NCBI RefSeq assembly: GCF_003591175.1
Contig: NZ_QYYG01000011.1
Location: 114,779 to 178,778 of the forward strand
DNA length: 64,000 nucleotides
Source: Serratia inhibens
Lineage (GTDB): Bacteria > Pseudomonadota > Gammaproteobacteria > Enterobacterales > Enterobacteriaceae
Reading direction: 5' to 3'
Shown: in pieces, positions 33,272-47,448 of the stretch
Layout: each line of letters starts with the position of its first letter
How positions within the stretch are numbered: position 1 is the stretch's first letter
Program-made: the position numbers and the translations under genes
Notes under the pieces: model-generated
What the model was told of the DNA's origin: nothing
What the model saw: only the letters and a program-made list of their open reading frames with translations
The model's database searches: none

Positions 33272-34276
33272 TTATTTGCGGCTCAGACTACCGCGGCGGA
33301 ACAGATTGCGACGAATGCGCGTCAGACCCGGTTTAGGCTTGCGCGGCTCATCCAGGCTGGCCAGCACCAGTTCCAGCACCCGTTCAGCTACATCACGGTG
33401 GCGCTGCGCTACCGCCAGTACCGGGCACTCAAGAAAATCCAGCAGTTCGTGATCGCCGAAGGTGGCGATCGCCAGATCGGTCGGCAAGCGGCCGCGCTGT
33501 TTCAACGTCACATCCATGACCCCCTGCAACAGAGAGAACGAGGTGGTGAAAAGCGCCTGCGGCATCGGATGAGTTTTCAACCATTCAGCAAAGAGTACGC
33601 CGGCAGCCTCGCGTTCATAACTGTTGGCGTACAGGTAATCGACAGGCCGTTCATCGCCTTCCCACGCCTGGCGAAATCCCTGCTCACGCAGGAAACTGAC
33701 GGAAAGCTCCGGCAACGCGCCCAGATACAGCACTGACTCCGCCGGAAAAGTGCGAAGTTCCTGCGCCAGCGCGAAGGAATCCTCTTGGTCGGCCCCCACT
33801 ACGCTGATGAAATGCTCGCGATCCAGTGCCCGGTCCAGAGCGATAATCGGCAAAGGATCCTTGGCCCAGCGCTGATAGAACGGATGTTCCGGCGGTAAGG
33901 CAGTGGAGACGATAATGGCGTCGACCTGGCGTTGCAGCAGGTGTTCAATACAGCGCATTTCGTTATCCGGCTGATCTTCCGAACAGGCAATCAATAGCTG
34001 GTAACCGCGCTGACGTGCCTGACGCTCCAGGTAGTTGGCGATACGGGTGTAGCTGGTGTTTTCCAGATCCGGTATCACCAGGCCGATAGAACGCGTACGT
34101 CCGGCGCGTAACCCTGCCGCGACGGCATTCGGGTGATAGTTATGCTCCCTGACCACGGCCATCACTTTTTCGACGGTTTTATCGCTGACACGATACTGCT
34201 TCGCTTTGCCGTTGATGACATAACTGGCCGTAGTGCGCGAAACGCCCGCGAGACGCGCGATTTCATCCAGTTTCAC
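33272..34276 (-). CDS. cra: Catabolite repressor/activator Cra (FruR)
   Basis: LacI-family regulator of central carbon flux that responds to fructose phosphates. 334 residues, as in E. coli, from a GTG start also used in E. coli. The helix-turn-helix [23 protein letters not shown] is at the N-terminus, with the hinge at about 50-60 and the periplasmic-binding-like effector domain after it. It stands downstream of ilvIH on the same strand, behind a terminator. Confidence 0.97.
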   Translation of the reverse strand: MKLDEIARLAGVSRTTASYVINGKAKQYRVSDKTVEKVMAVVREHNYHPNAVAAGLRAGRTRSIGLVIPDLENTSYTRIANYLERQARQRGYQLLIACSEDQPDNEMRCIEHLLQRQVDAIIVSTALPPEHPFYQRWAKDPLPIIALDRALDREHFISVVGADQEDSFALAQELRTFPAESVLYLGALPELSVSFLREQGFRQAWEGDERPVDYLYANSYEREAAGVLFAEWLKTHPMPQALFTTSFSLLQGVMDVTLKQRGRLPTDLAIATFGDHELLDFLECPVLAVAQRHRDVAERVLELVLASLDEPRKPKPGLTRIRRNLFRRGSLSRK

Positions 34277-34440
34277 GTTAACCCCTTAATGACGCTGAAA
34301 ATAGAAGTGAAAGCTATGCTCGGATTAACCATCGCATCCCGTGCGGTTATTCAATCCAGCCTCTGCGATCTAACAGCAGAAAACACTGCCTAGCAACCGC
34401 TTTTGCCGAAAGGTGCCAGCAAACAGACAAAAAAACACCG

Positions 34441-34469
34441 AAAAACAAAAGGCGCAGCCATGCCGCGCC
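34441..34469 (-). terminator. Rho-independent terminator after ilvH
   Basis: On the minus strand the hairpin GGCGCGGC-ATG-GCTGCGCC is followed by TTTTGTTTTT. It lies 25 bp after the ilvH stop and separates ilvIH from cra. Confidence 0.87.
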
Positions 34470-34493
34470 CTCAGATTATGCCAATATCACGCC

Positions 34494-34985
34494 TCAGCGC
34501 ATGATTTTATCGCCGCGCGACACGCCGACGACGCCGGAACGTGCCACTTCGACAATTTCAGCCACTTCACGTACCGCATTGAGGAAAGCATCCAGCTTGT
34601 CGCTGGTGCCGGCCAGTTGAACGGTGTAAAGCGTCGCCGTGACATCAACAATCTGCCCACGGAAAATATCGGCGCAGCGTTTTACCTCTTCACGACCATA
34701 ACCGCTGGCCTGCAGCTTCACCAGCATGATTTCGCGTTCAACATGCGCCCCCTGCACCAGTTCACTGACGCGCAGCACGTCCACCAGCTTATGCAGTTGC
34801 TTTTCGATCTGCTCCAGCACTTTCTCATCGCCGACGGTTTGGATGGTCATACGTGACAGCGTGGGATCGTCGGTCGGCGCCACCGTCAGGCTTTCAATGT
34901 TGTAACCACGCTGGGAGAACAGCCCCACCACACGCGACAACGCACCGGATTCGTTTTCCAGCAATACAGATAAAATACGCCGCAT
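34494..34985 (-). CDS. ilvH: Acetolactate synthase III small subunit
   Basis: Regulatory subunit giving valine feedback control of AHAS III. 163 residues, the E. coli length. The N-terminal ACT domain ([23 protein letters not shown]) carries the conserved valine-site residues. The C-terminal ALS_ss domain follows from about residue 80. The ATG matches the family; upstream in-frame codons lie within ilvI. It starts 2 bp after the ilvI stop. Confidence 0.97.
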   Translation of the reverse strand: MRRILSVLLENESGALSRVVGLFSQRGYNIESLTVAPTDDPTLSRMTIQTVGDEKVLEQIEKQLHKLVDVLRVSELVQGAHVEREIMLVKLQASGYGREEVKRCADIFRGQIVDVTATLYTVQLAGTSDKLDAFLNAVREVAEIVEVARSGVVGVSRGDKIMR

Positions 34986-34987
34986 GA

Positions 34988-36706
34988 TCAGGTCCTCTCC
35001 GTTTTGCTTAACCACATTTCGTCCATGCTTCCGCCGCGGATCTGCATTGGGTAAACATGTTCGGTCTCATCGACGGTGACATCGACAAACACCAGTCGTT
35101 CTTTCTCGGCCAATGCCTGAGCCAGTTTGCTTTCCAGCTCATCCGGCGTGCGAATGGCGATGCCAACGTGACCGTAAGCCTCCGCCAGTTTGACGAAATC
35201 AGGCAGGGAATCCATATAAGACTGCGAATGCCGGCCGGAGTAGATCATGTCCTGCCACTGCTTCACCATGCCCAGATAGCGGTTGTTGAGGTTCACCACG
35301 ATCACCGGCAGGTTGTACTGCAACGCGGTAGAAAGTTCCTGAATGTTCATCTGGATACTGCCGTCGCCGGTCACACATACGACGGTCTCATCAGGCAACG
35401 CCAGCTTCACGCCCAACGCAGCCGGCAGGCCGAAGCCCATGGTGCCCAAGCCGCCGGAGTTGATCCAGCGACGCGGTTTGTCGAACGGGTAGTAGAGCGC
35501 AGCGAACATCTGGTGCTGACCCACATCGGAGGTGACGTAAGCGTCGCCTTTGGTCAAACGATGCAGGGTTTCGATCACTGCCTGCGGCTTGATGGTACCG
35601 CTGTTTTTGTCATAGCTCAGGCAATCGCGCGCGCGCCATTGCTCAATGGACTGCCACCAGTCGCGCAGCGCATCGAAGTCCTGCGCCTTGTCGTCCTGCG
35701 CCAACAGTTCCAGCATCTGGGTCAGCACCTGTTTGGCGTCGCCCACGATCGGAATATCGGCGTCGACCGTCTTGGAGATTGAGGTGGGATCAATATCGAT
35801 ATGCAGTACGGTGGCGTCCGGGCAGTATTTTGCCAGGTTGTTGGTAGTGCGATCGTCAAAACGCACGCCGACGGCAAAGATCACATCGGAATGGTGCATG
35901 GTTTTGTTGGCTTCGTAAGTGCCGTGCATACCGAGCATGCCAACGCTCTGGCGGTGCGTACCGGGGAACGCGCCCAGCCCCATCAGGGTGCAGGTCACCG
36001 GCAGATTCAACTTCTCGGCCAGTTCCAGCAGTTCTGCGTCGCAGGCCGAGTTAATCGCCCCGCCGCCAACGTACATGACCGGCTTTTTGGCCGACAAAAT
36101 GGTTTGCAGCGCGCGCTTTATCTGCCCGCGGTGGCCCTGCACCGTTGGGTTGTATGAGCGCATGCTCACTTCCTGCGGGTAGGCGTAAGGCATTCTGACC
36201 GCCGGGCCGACGATATCTTTCGGCAGGTCGATCACGACCGGGCCCGGGCGGCCGGTTGAAGCCAGGTAAAAGGCTTTTTTCAGGATGCCGGGAATATCTT
36301 CGGTACGCTTCACCAGGAAACTGTGCTTCACCACCGGACGCGAAATCCCGACCATGTCGCACTCCTGGAAAGCGTCGTAGCCAATCAGCGAGCTTGGAAC
36401 CTGGCCGGAGAGCACCACCATCGGGATGGAGTCCATATAGGCGGTCGCAATGCCGGTAATCGCATTGGTCGCGCCAGGGCCGGAAGTCACCAGCACCACA
36501 CCTACCTCACCGGTTGCGCGCGCATAGCCATCGGCCATATGCACTGCGCCCTGCTCATGACGCACCAATATGTGATCGATTCCTCCGACCGTATGCAGGG
36601 CGTCGTAAATATCAAGTACCGCCCCGCCCGGATATCCGAATACATGCTTAACGCCCTGATCGATCAACGATCGGACGACCATCTCGGCTCCTGACAACAT
36701 CTCCAT
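34988..36706 (-). CDS. ilvI: Acetolactate synthase III large subunit
   Basis: ThDP, FAD and Mg2+ enzyme forming acetolactate or acetohydroxybutyrate in isoleucine and valine synthesis. 572 residues (E. coli 574). The catalytic Glu lies in [18 protein letters not shown], the FAD domain is central, and the ThDP motif is [33 protein letters not shown] (GDG...NN). The start [14 protein letters not shown] has GGAGG seven bases upstream. Lrp and leucine control is known in E. coli; one Lrp-like site is seen upstream. Confidence 0.97.
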   Translation of the reverse strand: MEMLSGAEMVVRSLIDQGVKHVFGYPGGAVLDIYDALHTVGGIDHILVRHEQGAVHMADGYARATGEVGVVLVTSGPGATNAITGIATAYMDSIPMVVLSGQVPSSLIGYDAFQECDMVGISRPVVKHSFLVKRTEDIPGILKKAFYLASTGRPGPVVIDLPKDIVGPAVRMPYAYPQEVSMRSYNPTVQGHRGQIKRALQTILSAKKPVMYVGGGAINSACDAELLELAEKLNLPVTCTLMGLGAFPGTHRQSVGMLGMHGTYEANKTMHHSDVIFAVGVRFDDRTTNNLAKYCPDATVLHIDIDPTSISKTVDADIPIVGDAKQVLTQMLELLAQDDKAQDFDALRDWWQSIEQWRARDCLSYDKNSGTIKPQAVIETLHRLTKGDAYVTSDVGQHQMFAALYYPFDKPRRWINSGGLGTMGFGLPAALGVKLALPDETVVCVTGDGSIQMNIQELSTALQYNLPVIVVNLNNRYLGMVKQWQDMIYSGRHSQSYMDSLPDFVKLAEAYGHVGIAIRTPDELESKLAQALAEKERLVFVDVTVDETEHVYPMQIRGGSMDEMWLSKTERT

Positions 36707-37022
36707 GGGTTTGCCTCCAGGCTTACTTATTCTTGTCTGGCGCCGGAACGTAGCGCCTGTTGTGGGGTAATGCCCCAAAATTTTTGTGGATTGATTCTAA
36801 CTGATTAACATAACGTCAGAATATTGGGCAGGCAAACGGCAAAAGGGCTTAACAATAGAATGGTTATTGCCATGCAGCTGGGGATCGGGGGTTTACAAAA
36901 ACAATGCACTAGCCGCTGGCGGATCAGGCTAGGCATTGTTTCGAGCAGGTAGGGAATTACAGAACTATATCAGGCAAGAATTATGCTGTTTTTTTAGCTG
37001 GTCACACTGCCCGGCGGCATCT
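36707..37022. other. ilvI upstream region with an Lrp-like site
   Basis: 316 bp between ilvI and the acyl-CoA synthetase. CAGAATATTGGGCA (36817-36830) resembles the Lrp consensus in its YAGHAWATT half. A small hairpin TGGGGTAATGCCCCA lies near 36760 in the ilvI leader. No gene is seen. The promoter is not resolved. Confidence 0.45.
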
Positions 37023-38831
37023 TTAAGCCTGATCCTGGTACATCGAGTCAATTTCATGCTGGTAGCGCTGTAGAATCACCTTCCGGCGCAGCTTCAGCGT
37101 TGGGGTAAGTTCACCCAACTCCATCGAAAAGGCCGCCGGCAACAGGGTAAACCTCTTCACCTGCTCAAAGCGCGCCAGCTCTTTTTGCATGTCGCGCAGA
37201 CGGTTCTCGAACATCTCTATAATGTGGCTATTGCGCAGCAGCTCCAGCCGATCCTGATATTTCAGATTGATGGATTTCGCATACTCTTCCAGCGACTCAA
37301 AGCTGGGGACTATCAAGGCCGAAACGAATTTACGCGCATCGGCGATGATCGCCACCTGCTCGATAAAGCGATCCTGAGCCAGCGTGCCTTCGAGCATCTG
37401 AGGGGCAATGTATTTGCCGCCGGAGGTTTTCATCAAATCCTTCAGGCGTTCGGTAATAAACAGGTTACCGGCCTCGTCAATCGCACCGGCGTCACCGGTT
37501 TTCAGCCAACCGTCCCCGGTAAAAGAAGCGGCGGTTTCCAGCGGCTTATTGAAATAGCCACGCATCACAATGGGGCCGCGAACCTGAATCTCATTCTCCT
37601 CGGCAATACGTACTTCAACCCCCGGCAAGGGTTTGCCGATGGATCCAAAGCGGAAATTGCCCTCTTCCCAGCAGGAAACGGTAGCGCAAGTCTCGGTCAT
37701 GCCGTAACCATATTTGATGTTGACGCCCATCGCCTGGAAAAACAGAATGACATTGTCGTCAAGTTTGGCACCTGCCGCCGGCAAGAAACGCACCCTTCCG
37801 CCGAGGATGCCGCGCAGCTTGCTCAAGACCAGCTTGTCGGCCCAACGGTGAGAAAGGCTGAACAACTTGCCCAATGGCTTACCGGCGCGCTCCTGCAGGA
37901 ACTTGCGTTCGCCACAGACGATTGCCCAATGGAACAGCGCACGACGCAACCAGGGCGCACGCGCTACCTTTTCATGCACCGCGCTAAAGATTTTTTCGTA
38001 GAAACGGGGTACCGCGCACATCAACGTCGGGCGTACCGCCGTCATGGCTTCACGCACCCAGTCAGTATTCGGCAGATACACGTTCTGTGCGCCGCTGTGC
38101 ATGATGAAGAAGCTCCAGATGCGCTCAAATACGTGTGATATCGGCAGGAAGCTGAGGGAGACATCCTCTTCGTTCACCGTTAGCCGTTCATCATGCAGAT
38201 AAAGTTGCGCGGCCAAATTACGGTAATCCAGCATAACTCCCTTTGGCTCGCCGGTGGTGCCGGAGGTATAGATCAGGGTGAACAGATCCCGCAAATCGCA
38301 TTCCGCAATGCGCTGCAGATGTTGAGGCTTGAAGGCCTCAACATCAGCCCCGCGCTCAAAGGCGCTCAGGCGTTGAGCAATATCGCACCCGCGCAGATCG
38401 GTAGCGTCGTCAAACACGATGATATGTCTCAACTGCGGGCATACGCCACGCAGCGCAATGGCCGCATCCAACTGCGCCTGCTCGCCGACGAAGAGAATGC
38501 GGATATCCGCATCATTAATGATAAATGCTGCCTGAGCCGGCGTATTGGTGGCGTAAAGCGGTACGCTCACCGCCCGCAATTGCAGAATAGCCAAATCCGC
38601 CAGCGACCACGCCATGCAATTATTGGCAAAAATCGCGATGCGTTCTTGCACTTCCGCCCCCAGCGCCAGCAATGCGCTGGCGATGCGGTTAATTTGGGTA
38701 TCGGCCTGCCCCCAGGTTAGTTGTGTCTCGCCATCAGGAGACCATTGGCGAAAAGCTGTGCGATCGGCACGGTGGGAAACCTGGTGCTGTATACGATGAG
38801 TCAGATGGTATTGCAGCAAATTATTGATCAT
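37023..38831 (-). CDS. Long-chain acyl-CoA synthetase (FAA1/COG1022 type)
   Basis: AMP-forming ligase of 602 residues that activates fatty acids to acyl-CoA. The adenylate P-loop is YTSGTTGEPKG (188-198), followed by the linker motif YGMTETCATVSC, then WLKTGDAG and ERLKDLMKTSGGKYIAPQ near the C-terminus. It is closer to the long-chain/bubblegum (COG1022) branch than to E. coli FadD, so I give no symbol. It lies between ilvI and leuO, where E. coli has no gene. It starts 463 bp downstream of leuO and is probably transcribed alone. Substrate range cannot be told from sequence. Confidence 0.88.
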   Translation of the reverse strand: MINNLLQYHLTHRIQHQVSHRADRTAFRQWSPDGETQLTWGQADTQINRIASALLALGAEVQERIAIFANNCMAWSLADLAILQLRAVSVPLYATNTPAQAAFIINDADIRILFVGEQAQLDAAIALRGVCPQLRHIIVFDDATDLRGCDIAQRLSAFERGADVEAFKPQHLQRIAECDLRDLFTLIYTSGTTGEPKGVMLDYRNLAAQLYLHDERLTVNEEDVSLSFLPISHVFERIWSFFIMHSGAQNVYLPNTDWVREAMTAVRPTLMCAVPRFYEKIFSAVHEKVARAPWLRRALFHWAIVCGERKFLQERAGKPLGKLFSLSHRWADKLVLSKLRGILGGRVRFLPAAGAKLDDNVILFFQAMGVNIKYGYGMTETCATVSCWEEGNFRFGSIGKPLPGVEVRIAEENEIQVRGPIVMRGYFNKPLETAASFTGDGWLKTGDAGAIDEAGNLFITERLKDLMKTSGGKYIAPQMLEGTLAQDRFIEQVAIIADARKFVSALIVPSFESLEEYAKSINLKYQDRLELLRNSHIIEMFENRLRDMQKELARFEQVKRFTLLPAAFSMELGELTPTLKLRRKVILQRYQHEIDSMYQDQA

Positions 38832-39294
38832 AGCGCTCTAAGCCTGAAATGAATCAAACAGTTAACCTTGAGCAGAACATTTCACCCTGCGTCTCAGCTT
38901 ACACGTGTTTACTTTTTTTCGCGCAGTCTACCTACTCTCAGTCAGTGGGAAAAGAGATTTCAGCGTAGAAGTGTGAGCTAAAACTCAGCTTAACTTCGTC
39001 ATCCTTCAGATTGGACAAAGCGGCAGTGAAAAGATTCTATACCGGCAACAAAACGCGGCCCCTGCGGGCCGTCGCTTCAAATCAGTTTAAAACACCAACA
39101 AAAATAATAAATACAGAATATAAATTCATGTTATTTATTTTTCATAAATAGACACGCCAGCTATAAAAAAGTTATTTCCTCGTCTAAAACCAAGAAACAT
39201 CTTAATAAAAAGCAAGATAGTTCCTAGCTTTTAAACATGAGAATAACACTCTCACGGAAATGTTGTCTTTCTTTAGGAAAAGCACAGCCTGAAT
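38832..39294. other. Intergenic region between leuO and the acyl-CoA synthetase
   Basis: 463 bp, AT-rich at 39080-39240. It must hold the promoter of the acyl-CoA synthetase and the 3' region of leuO. The only clear structure is a hairpin at 39056-39071. No FadR-like operator or gene is recognisable. Confidence 0.5.
39048..39071 (-). terminator. Putative terminator downstream of leuO
   Basis: Minus-strand stem CGGCCC-GCAG-GGGCCG followed by CGTTTTG. It lies about 225 bp after the leuO stop, so the assignment to leuO is tentative. Confidence 0.45.
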
Positions 39295-40242
39295 TTACCC
39301 TGGATTGCCGGCCTCAGTCAGAACGGATTTCATCCATTGATGCCCTTTATCGCGCTCGGAAGACTCATGCCAGGAAAGATAGCAGGTCGCTTTGTTGCTT
39401 GCCGTGCATAAAGGAACCGCTTTTATTTTCAGTGATGCAGCTTGTTGCTGCACCAACCATGCAGGAGCGATGGCCACCATTTCCGTCTGGGAAACCAGGT
39501 TTAATACACTATATAAATCGGTACACTGCTGAGTAACGGCACGCTGCATGGCCTCGTCTATATAATAAGGCTTGCTGAAAGCCCCATAACTTTCCAGAGA
39601 GACCACAGCATGTTGCTCAGATAAAACTTGCTCGGGCGTAAGACTGGCAGTCATTCTCGGGTGCGCCTGCGCCACTGCCAGCACCAGTTCATCGTCGAAC
39701 AACGCCACACTGCGAAACTCCGTCGATTCAAACCGGCTGTAGCCAATAACAAACTCAACGTCCTGATAGCGTAGCTGATGCTCAATATTATTGTTAATGT
39801 ATGACTTTATTTGCAAATTAAGCTGGGGGGCAATCAGTTTGACATGGTTGATTATCTTGGCTCCCAATCGCAAATCAAGCGGGCTGCAGAGAGACAGCGA
39901 GAAAACCCGCGAGCTGGTAAGCGGTTCAAACTCCGAACCAGGCAGCTCATTTTGCACCAATTGCAGTGCCTGACGCACCGGCCCAAACAACTGCCGGGCC
40001 CGCAGGGTGGGCTGTATCCCCCGCCCGCTGCGTACAAACAGCTCATCATTGAACATCATCTTCAGGCGGGCAACGGCATTGCTCACCGCCGGTTGCGACA
40101 TCCCCAAAGAAGTAGCAGCCCGCGTAATATTCTGCATTTGCATCACCGCGTCAAAAACAGTCAGTAAATTAAGATCGACACTGCGTAAATGAATGTCCGC
40201 AGGCTCTTTTACCATGGCAACTTCTGAATCATATTCAGCCAT
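39295..40242 (-). CDS. leuO: LysR-family regulator LeuO
   Basis: H-NS-antagonising LysR regulator linked to stress and biofilm genes. 315 residues (E. coli 314). The winged helix-turn-helix is at about 22-80 ([13 protein letters not shown]...[15 protein letters not shown]), with the signature [15 protein letters not shown]. The effector domain is more divergent but ends with the conserved [19 protein letters not shown]. It diverges from the leu operon across an AT-rich 870-bp gap, as in E. coli. Confidence 0.96.
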   Translation of the reverse strand: MAEYDSEVAMVKEPADIHLRSVDLNLLTVFDAVMQMQNITRAATSLGMSQPAVSNAVARLKMMFNDELFVRSGRGIQPTLRARQLFGPVRQALQLVQNELPGSEFEPLTSSRVFSLSLCSPLDLRLGAKIINHVKLIAPQLNLQIKSYINNNIEHQLRYQDVEFVIGYSRFESTEFRSVALFDDELVLAVAQAHPRMTASLTPEQVLSEQHAVVSLESYGAFSKPYYIDEAMQRAVTQQCTDLYSVLNLVSQTEMVAIAPAWLVQQQAASLKIKAVPLCTASNKATCYLSWHESSERDKGHQWMKSVLTEAGNPG

Positions 40243-40841
40243 ATATCACTCCACTAAATCCTGTGTAGATAATCCTATCCCTGTGCAGGACAAACAATGT
40301 GAAACCACACTGTGTTATTCCCACAAGATAAAATCAGTTATTCCTTCAATCGACCGATAGAAACCATCGTTATACTGCCGTGGCGCAAGCCGCATATGGG
40401 GTGCATATCAGAGAATTTCGCCGCAACGGGGAAAAGGGCACCAAGACACTACTACTAAATAGGTATCAAAATACTCAATACTATTAAGCAACGAAGTTTC
40501 AACTTTAAGCCATACTATAAAAACATATCACTAACCGTCTAAAACAGATATTTGCTTATGTAAAATGGATTAATTTATTATCTTTCTTTCAACTGATAAA
40601 TAAATCATATATTTTAGAATGGAATCATTTACCAGGAAGATACCCCTCCTTCTTCCTCCGACGGTCAGATATCTTTACCGTTTCACGATAAATTTTAACG
40701 CAATAAGATACAGAAGCAATTGCTGCAGCCTATGTTCGATTAATTTATGCTAAGCAGCGCGCAAAACCCTACCTTTTTTTACGCTAACCAAATACGTTTT
40801 CACCGGATTATCCTCTACTGGCATCTTTGTCCAATTCACTG
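40243..40841. other. AT-rich leuO-leuL intergenic region
   Basis: About 600 bp without a gene. The stretch 40440-40780 is very AT-rich with many A and T tracts, the kind of sequence H-NS binds. It separates divergent leuO and the leu operon, where H-NS and LeuO control is known in E. coli and Salmonella. The leuO promoter is here but not placed. Confidence 0.55.
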
Positions 40842-40873
40842 ACACCTGATTGCCCCTTTATTCAATCAGGTGT
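40842..40873. repeat. 11-bp perfect inverted repeat at the leu promoter
   Basis: ACACCTGATTG (40842-40852) and CAATCAGGTGT (40863-40873) are separated by 10 bp, giving a 21-bp centre-to-centre spacing. The right arm ends on the first base of the leu -35 hexamer. It could be an operator or a hairpin. Confidence 0.8.
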
Positions 40874-40901
40874 TGACATCGCCAGGCCAATAACGTATCA
40901 A
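40873..40901 (+). promoter_or_regulatory. leuLABCD promoter
   Basis: TTGACA (40873-40878), a 17-bp spacer and TATCAA (40896-40901). It is 38 bp upstream of the leader peptide start. Confidence 0.8.
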
Positions 40902-40938
40902 ATTAGGAACGACACAATTTAAGAGAAGCTGAACCCTC

Positions 40939-41022
40939 ATGATCCGTACTCACCGTCTACTAAGCCTACTACTTAACGCATCTTCTTTGCGCGGTATGCT
41001 GGTGGACAGAGTTCAGAGCTGA
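40939..41022 (+). CDS. leuL: leu operon leader peptide
   Basis: 27 codons. The control segment reads Leu-Leu-Ser-Leu-Leu-Leu and uses four rare CTA codons plus one CTT, followed by NASSLRG as in E. coli LeuL. Ribosome stalling at these codons when charged leucyl-tRNA is low would prevent formation of the downstream terminator. An AGAGAAG site precedes the ATG. Confidence 0.93.
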   Translation: MIRTHRLLSLLLNASSLRGMLVDRVQS

Positions 41023-41043
41023 TTCAGTCCCTCACTCATAACA

Positions 41044-41072
41044 AACCCGCGCTACTGCGCGGGTTTTTTTTT
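41044..41072 (+). terminator. leu operon attenuator
   Basis: Stem ACCCGCGC (41045-41052) / GCGCGGGT (41057-41064) with a 4-nt loop and nine T residues. It lies between leuL and leuA and is the transcription attenuator. Confidence 0.93.
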
Positions 41073-41112
41073 ACCCGCTTAGCGTGAAATAAACACGATA
41101 AGGAACGCCCTG

Positions 41113-45183
<4,071 letters not shown>

Positions 45184-45194
45184 GGGGCACTACC

Positions 45195-45797
45195 GTGGCT
45201 AAATTTACTCAACATACCGGTTTAGTGGTGCCTTTGGATGCGGCCAACGTCGACACCGACGCCATTATTCCAAAACAGTTTTTGCAGAAAGTTACCCGCA
45301 CGGGTTTCGGCCAGCACCTGTTCAACGACTGGCGCTTTTTGGACGATGCCGGCCAGCAACCGAACCCGGAGTTCGTGCTGAACAAGCCGCGCTACAAAGG
45401 AGCCAGCATTCTGTTGGCGCGTGAGAACTTCGGCTGCGGATCCTCACGCGAGCATGCGCCCTGGGCGCTGACCGACTACGGCTTCAAAGTGGTGATAGCG
45501 CCAAGCTTCGCCGATATTTTTTACGGTAACTCGTTCAACAACCAGCTGCTGCCGGTAACGCTGAGCGAACAGGACGTGGATACGCTGTTCAAGCTGGTGG
45601 CCGAAAACGAAGGTACCGAGTTTGTGGTGGATCTGGAAAATCAGACGGTGAATGCCGGTGGCAAAAGCTATCCGTTCGAGATCGACGGCTTCCGCCGCCA
45701 CTGCATGATCCACGGGTTGGACAGTATCGGCCTCACGCTGCAACACGAAGCGGACATCTCCTGCTACGAGGCGCAACAGCCGGCGTTTCTGAATTAA
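45195..45797 (+). CDS. leuD: 3-isopropylmalate dehydratase small subunit
   Basis: Swivel domain partner of LeuC. 200 residues (E. coli 201) from a GTG start with GGGGCACTACC upstream. The family motifs [13 protein letters not shown] and [15 protein letters not shown] are present. Last gene of the leu operon, followed by a strong terminator. Confidence 0.97.
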   Translation: MAKFTQHTGLVVPLDAANVDTDAIIPKQFLQKVTRTGFGQHLFNDWRFLDDAGQQPNPEFVLNKPRYKGASILLARENFGCGSSREHAPWALTDYGFKVVIAPSFADIFYGNSFNNQLLPVTLSEQDVDTLFKLVAENEGTEFVVDLENQTVNAGGKSYPFEIDGFRRHCMIHGLDSIGLTLQHEADISCYEAQQPAFLN

Positions 45798-45803
45798 CGC
45801 TTT

Positions 45804-45831
45804 CACCCGCCATCCGGCGGGTGAGTTTTTT
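45804..45831 (+). terminator. Rho-independent terminator after leuD
   Basis: 8-bp arms CACCCGCC (45804-45811) / GGCGGGTG (45816-45823) with a 4-nt loop and a six-T run. It does not have T residues on the minus strand, so it serves the leu operon only. Confidence 0.92.
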
Positions 45832-45833
45832 CC

Positions 45834-47306
45834 TCACCAGTAACCCAGCCACTTCCACCACGCCCCACCGATCAGGATCCAGATCAGCAGGTTAATCACG
45901 CTCACCACAAAGCCGGTTTTCCACCATTCCCCCAGCGTCACATAACCGGAACCGAAAACTATAGGTGCGGTGCCGGTGCCGTAATGGGTCAGCGACATCA
46001 TCAGTGAAGAGGCGAACGCCAGAATCAACCCCAGCAGCGCCGGCGGTGCGCCCAATGTCATTCCTGCAGCCAGGAAGGCGGCAAACATCGCGGTAACGTG
46101 GGCAGTAGCGCTGGCGAAAAAATAATGCGAATAGAGGTAGATGGCGGTCAGCAAGATGGCGCCGCCCACCCAGCTCATGCCCATATGGTCGATGCCACTG
46201 CCGACAGAGTGCGACAGCCAGTCAATCAGCCCTAGCTTGCCGAGGAAGCTGGCCATCATCACCAGCGCGGAAAACCACACCACCGTATCCCAGGCTCCTT
46301 TGTGCTTGAGCACGTCCTCCCAGCTCAGCACGCCGGTCGCCAGCAGCACTGCCAGGCCGATCAACGCCGCCGTGGTCGGATTTACCAACAACGCCGGGCC
46401 AAAGATCATCGCCGGAATGCCGGCCCACAGCACCAACAACAGGGCAAACACCCCTAAAGTGATTTTCTCCGGCAGCGTCACCGGCCCCAACGCAGTGAGT
46501 TTTTCCCGCGCAAAACGCGGTGCGTCCGGCGTGCTTTTGATTTCCGGTGGGTACAACAGATAAAGCACCAGCGGTATCGCCACCAACGAACAGAGCCCCG
46601 GCACCAATGCGGCGAGCGCCCACATCGACCATGACAGTTCCAGGCTGCCGCCGGTGCCTTTGGCGATCAGGCTGACGATCAGAGGGTTAGACGCGGTGGC
46701 GGTAATAAACATCGCCGAGCTCACCGGGTTGATATTGTAATTCACCAGTGCCAGATAACGGCCAATCTTGCCGGAACTGTTCAACTCCGGCCGGGATCCG
46801 AAGCTATCGGCGATCGACTTCATTATCGGATGAATAATCCCGCCGCCACGGGCGGTATTGCTCGGGGTAACCGGCGCCAAAGTGAGTTCCGCCAGCGTCA
46901 GCGCGTAGGCGATACCCAGCGTCTTTTTGCCGAACAGGGAGATAAAATAGTAACCGATCCGCGAGCCCAACCCGGTTTTGTTGAGGCTAAAGGAGATCAT
47001 GATCGAGAAGCCAATCAGCCAAATCAACTGATTGGAAAAACCGCTGAGCGCATCCTCCAGCGCCGCCCCCGGCTTGCCGGGATTAGTCACGCCGGTGATC
47101 GCCACCAGCGCGATGGCCACCACAGAAACGGCGCCAATCGGCATCGCCTTGCCGATGATGGCGATGATAGTGCCGATAAACAGCGCCAGCAGGTGCCAGG
47201 CATTGGGCGCAACCCCTGCTGGAACCGGGATGACAAACCAAATAAGCGAAGCGGCGGCAACGGCACACAGAGAGGGGACGGGTTTGAGCGGTGTTAGTTT
47301 GTCCAT
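45834..47306 (-). CDS. DASS-family di/tricarboxylate:anion transporter
   Basis: Polytopic inner-membrane carrier of 490 residues with about 12-14 hydrophobic segments. It belongs to the divalent anion:Na+ symporter family, as in E. coli CitT, TtdT and YbhI. The two family repeats show SNTARGGG (about residue 150) and a second, degenerate copy ASATAHV (about 400). The substrate (citrate, tartrate, succinate or other) cannot be told. It is not in E. coli between leuD and setA. No neighbouring citrate lyase or two-component genes are present to hint at the substrate. Confidence 0.85.
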   Translation of the reverse strand: MDKLTPLKPVPSLCAVAAASLIWFVIPVPAGVAPNAWHLLALFIGTIIAIIGKAMPIGAVSVVAIALVAITGVTNPGKPGAALEDALSGFSNQLIWLIGFSIMISFSLNKTGLGSRIGYYFISLFGKKTLGIAYALTLAELTLAPVTPSNTARGGGIIHPIMKSIADSFGSRPELNSSGKIGRYLALVNYNINPVSSAMFITATASNPLIVSLIAKGTGGSLELSWSMWALAALVPGLCSLVAIPLVLYLLYPPEIKSTPDAPRFAREKLTALGPVTLPEKITLGVFALLLVLWAGIPAMIFGPALLVNPTTAALIGLAVLLATGVLSWEDVLKHKGAWDTVVWFSALVMMASFLGKLGLIDWLSHSVGSGIDHMGMSWVGGAILLTAIYLYSHYFFASATAHVTAMFAAFLAAGMTLGAPPALLGLILAFASSLMMSLTHYGTGTAPIVFGSGYVTLGEWWKTGFVVSVINLLIWILIGGAWWKWLGYW

Positions 47307-47448
47307 GGCATACCCAAATGGTCTAAACGGATCGGCATCTCAGCAGCAAGATGGGCAAGAGCGCCGCAATCGCGCTCCGGGTCCGTTTAGCTTGGGGTTC
47401 TGGCGTAATGTTCTCAATGACATGCATCAATGTTAATGACGTTAGTGT

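Noticed and set aside
36755..36775. TGGGGTAATGCCCCA hairpin upstream of ilvI as a leader terminator.
   Set aside because: In the direction of ilvI transcription no T run follows the stem, so termination is not supported.
38963..38985. TGTGA-like CRP site near the acyl-CoA synthetase.
   Set aside because: Only one half fits the consensus; the other half (ACTCA) is poor.
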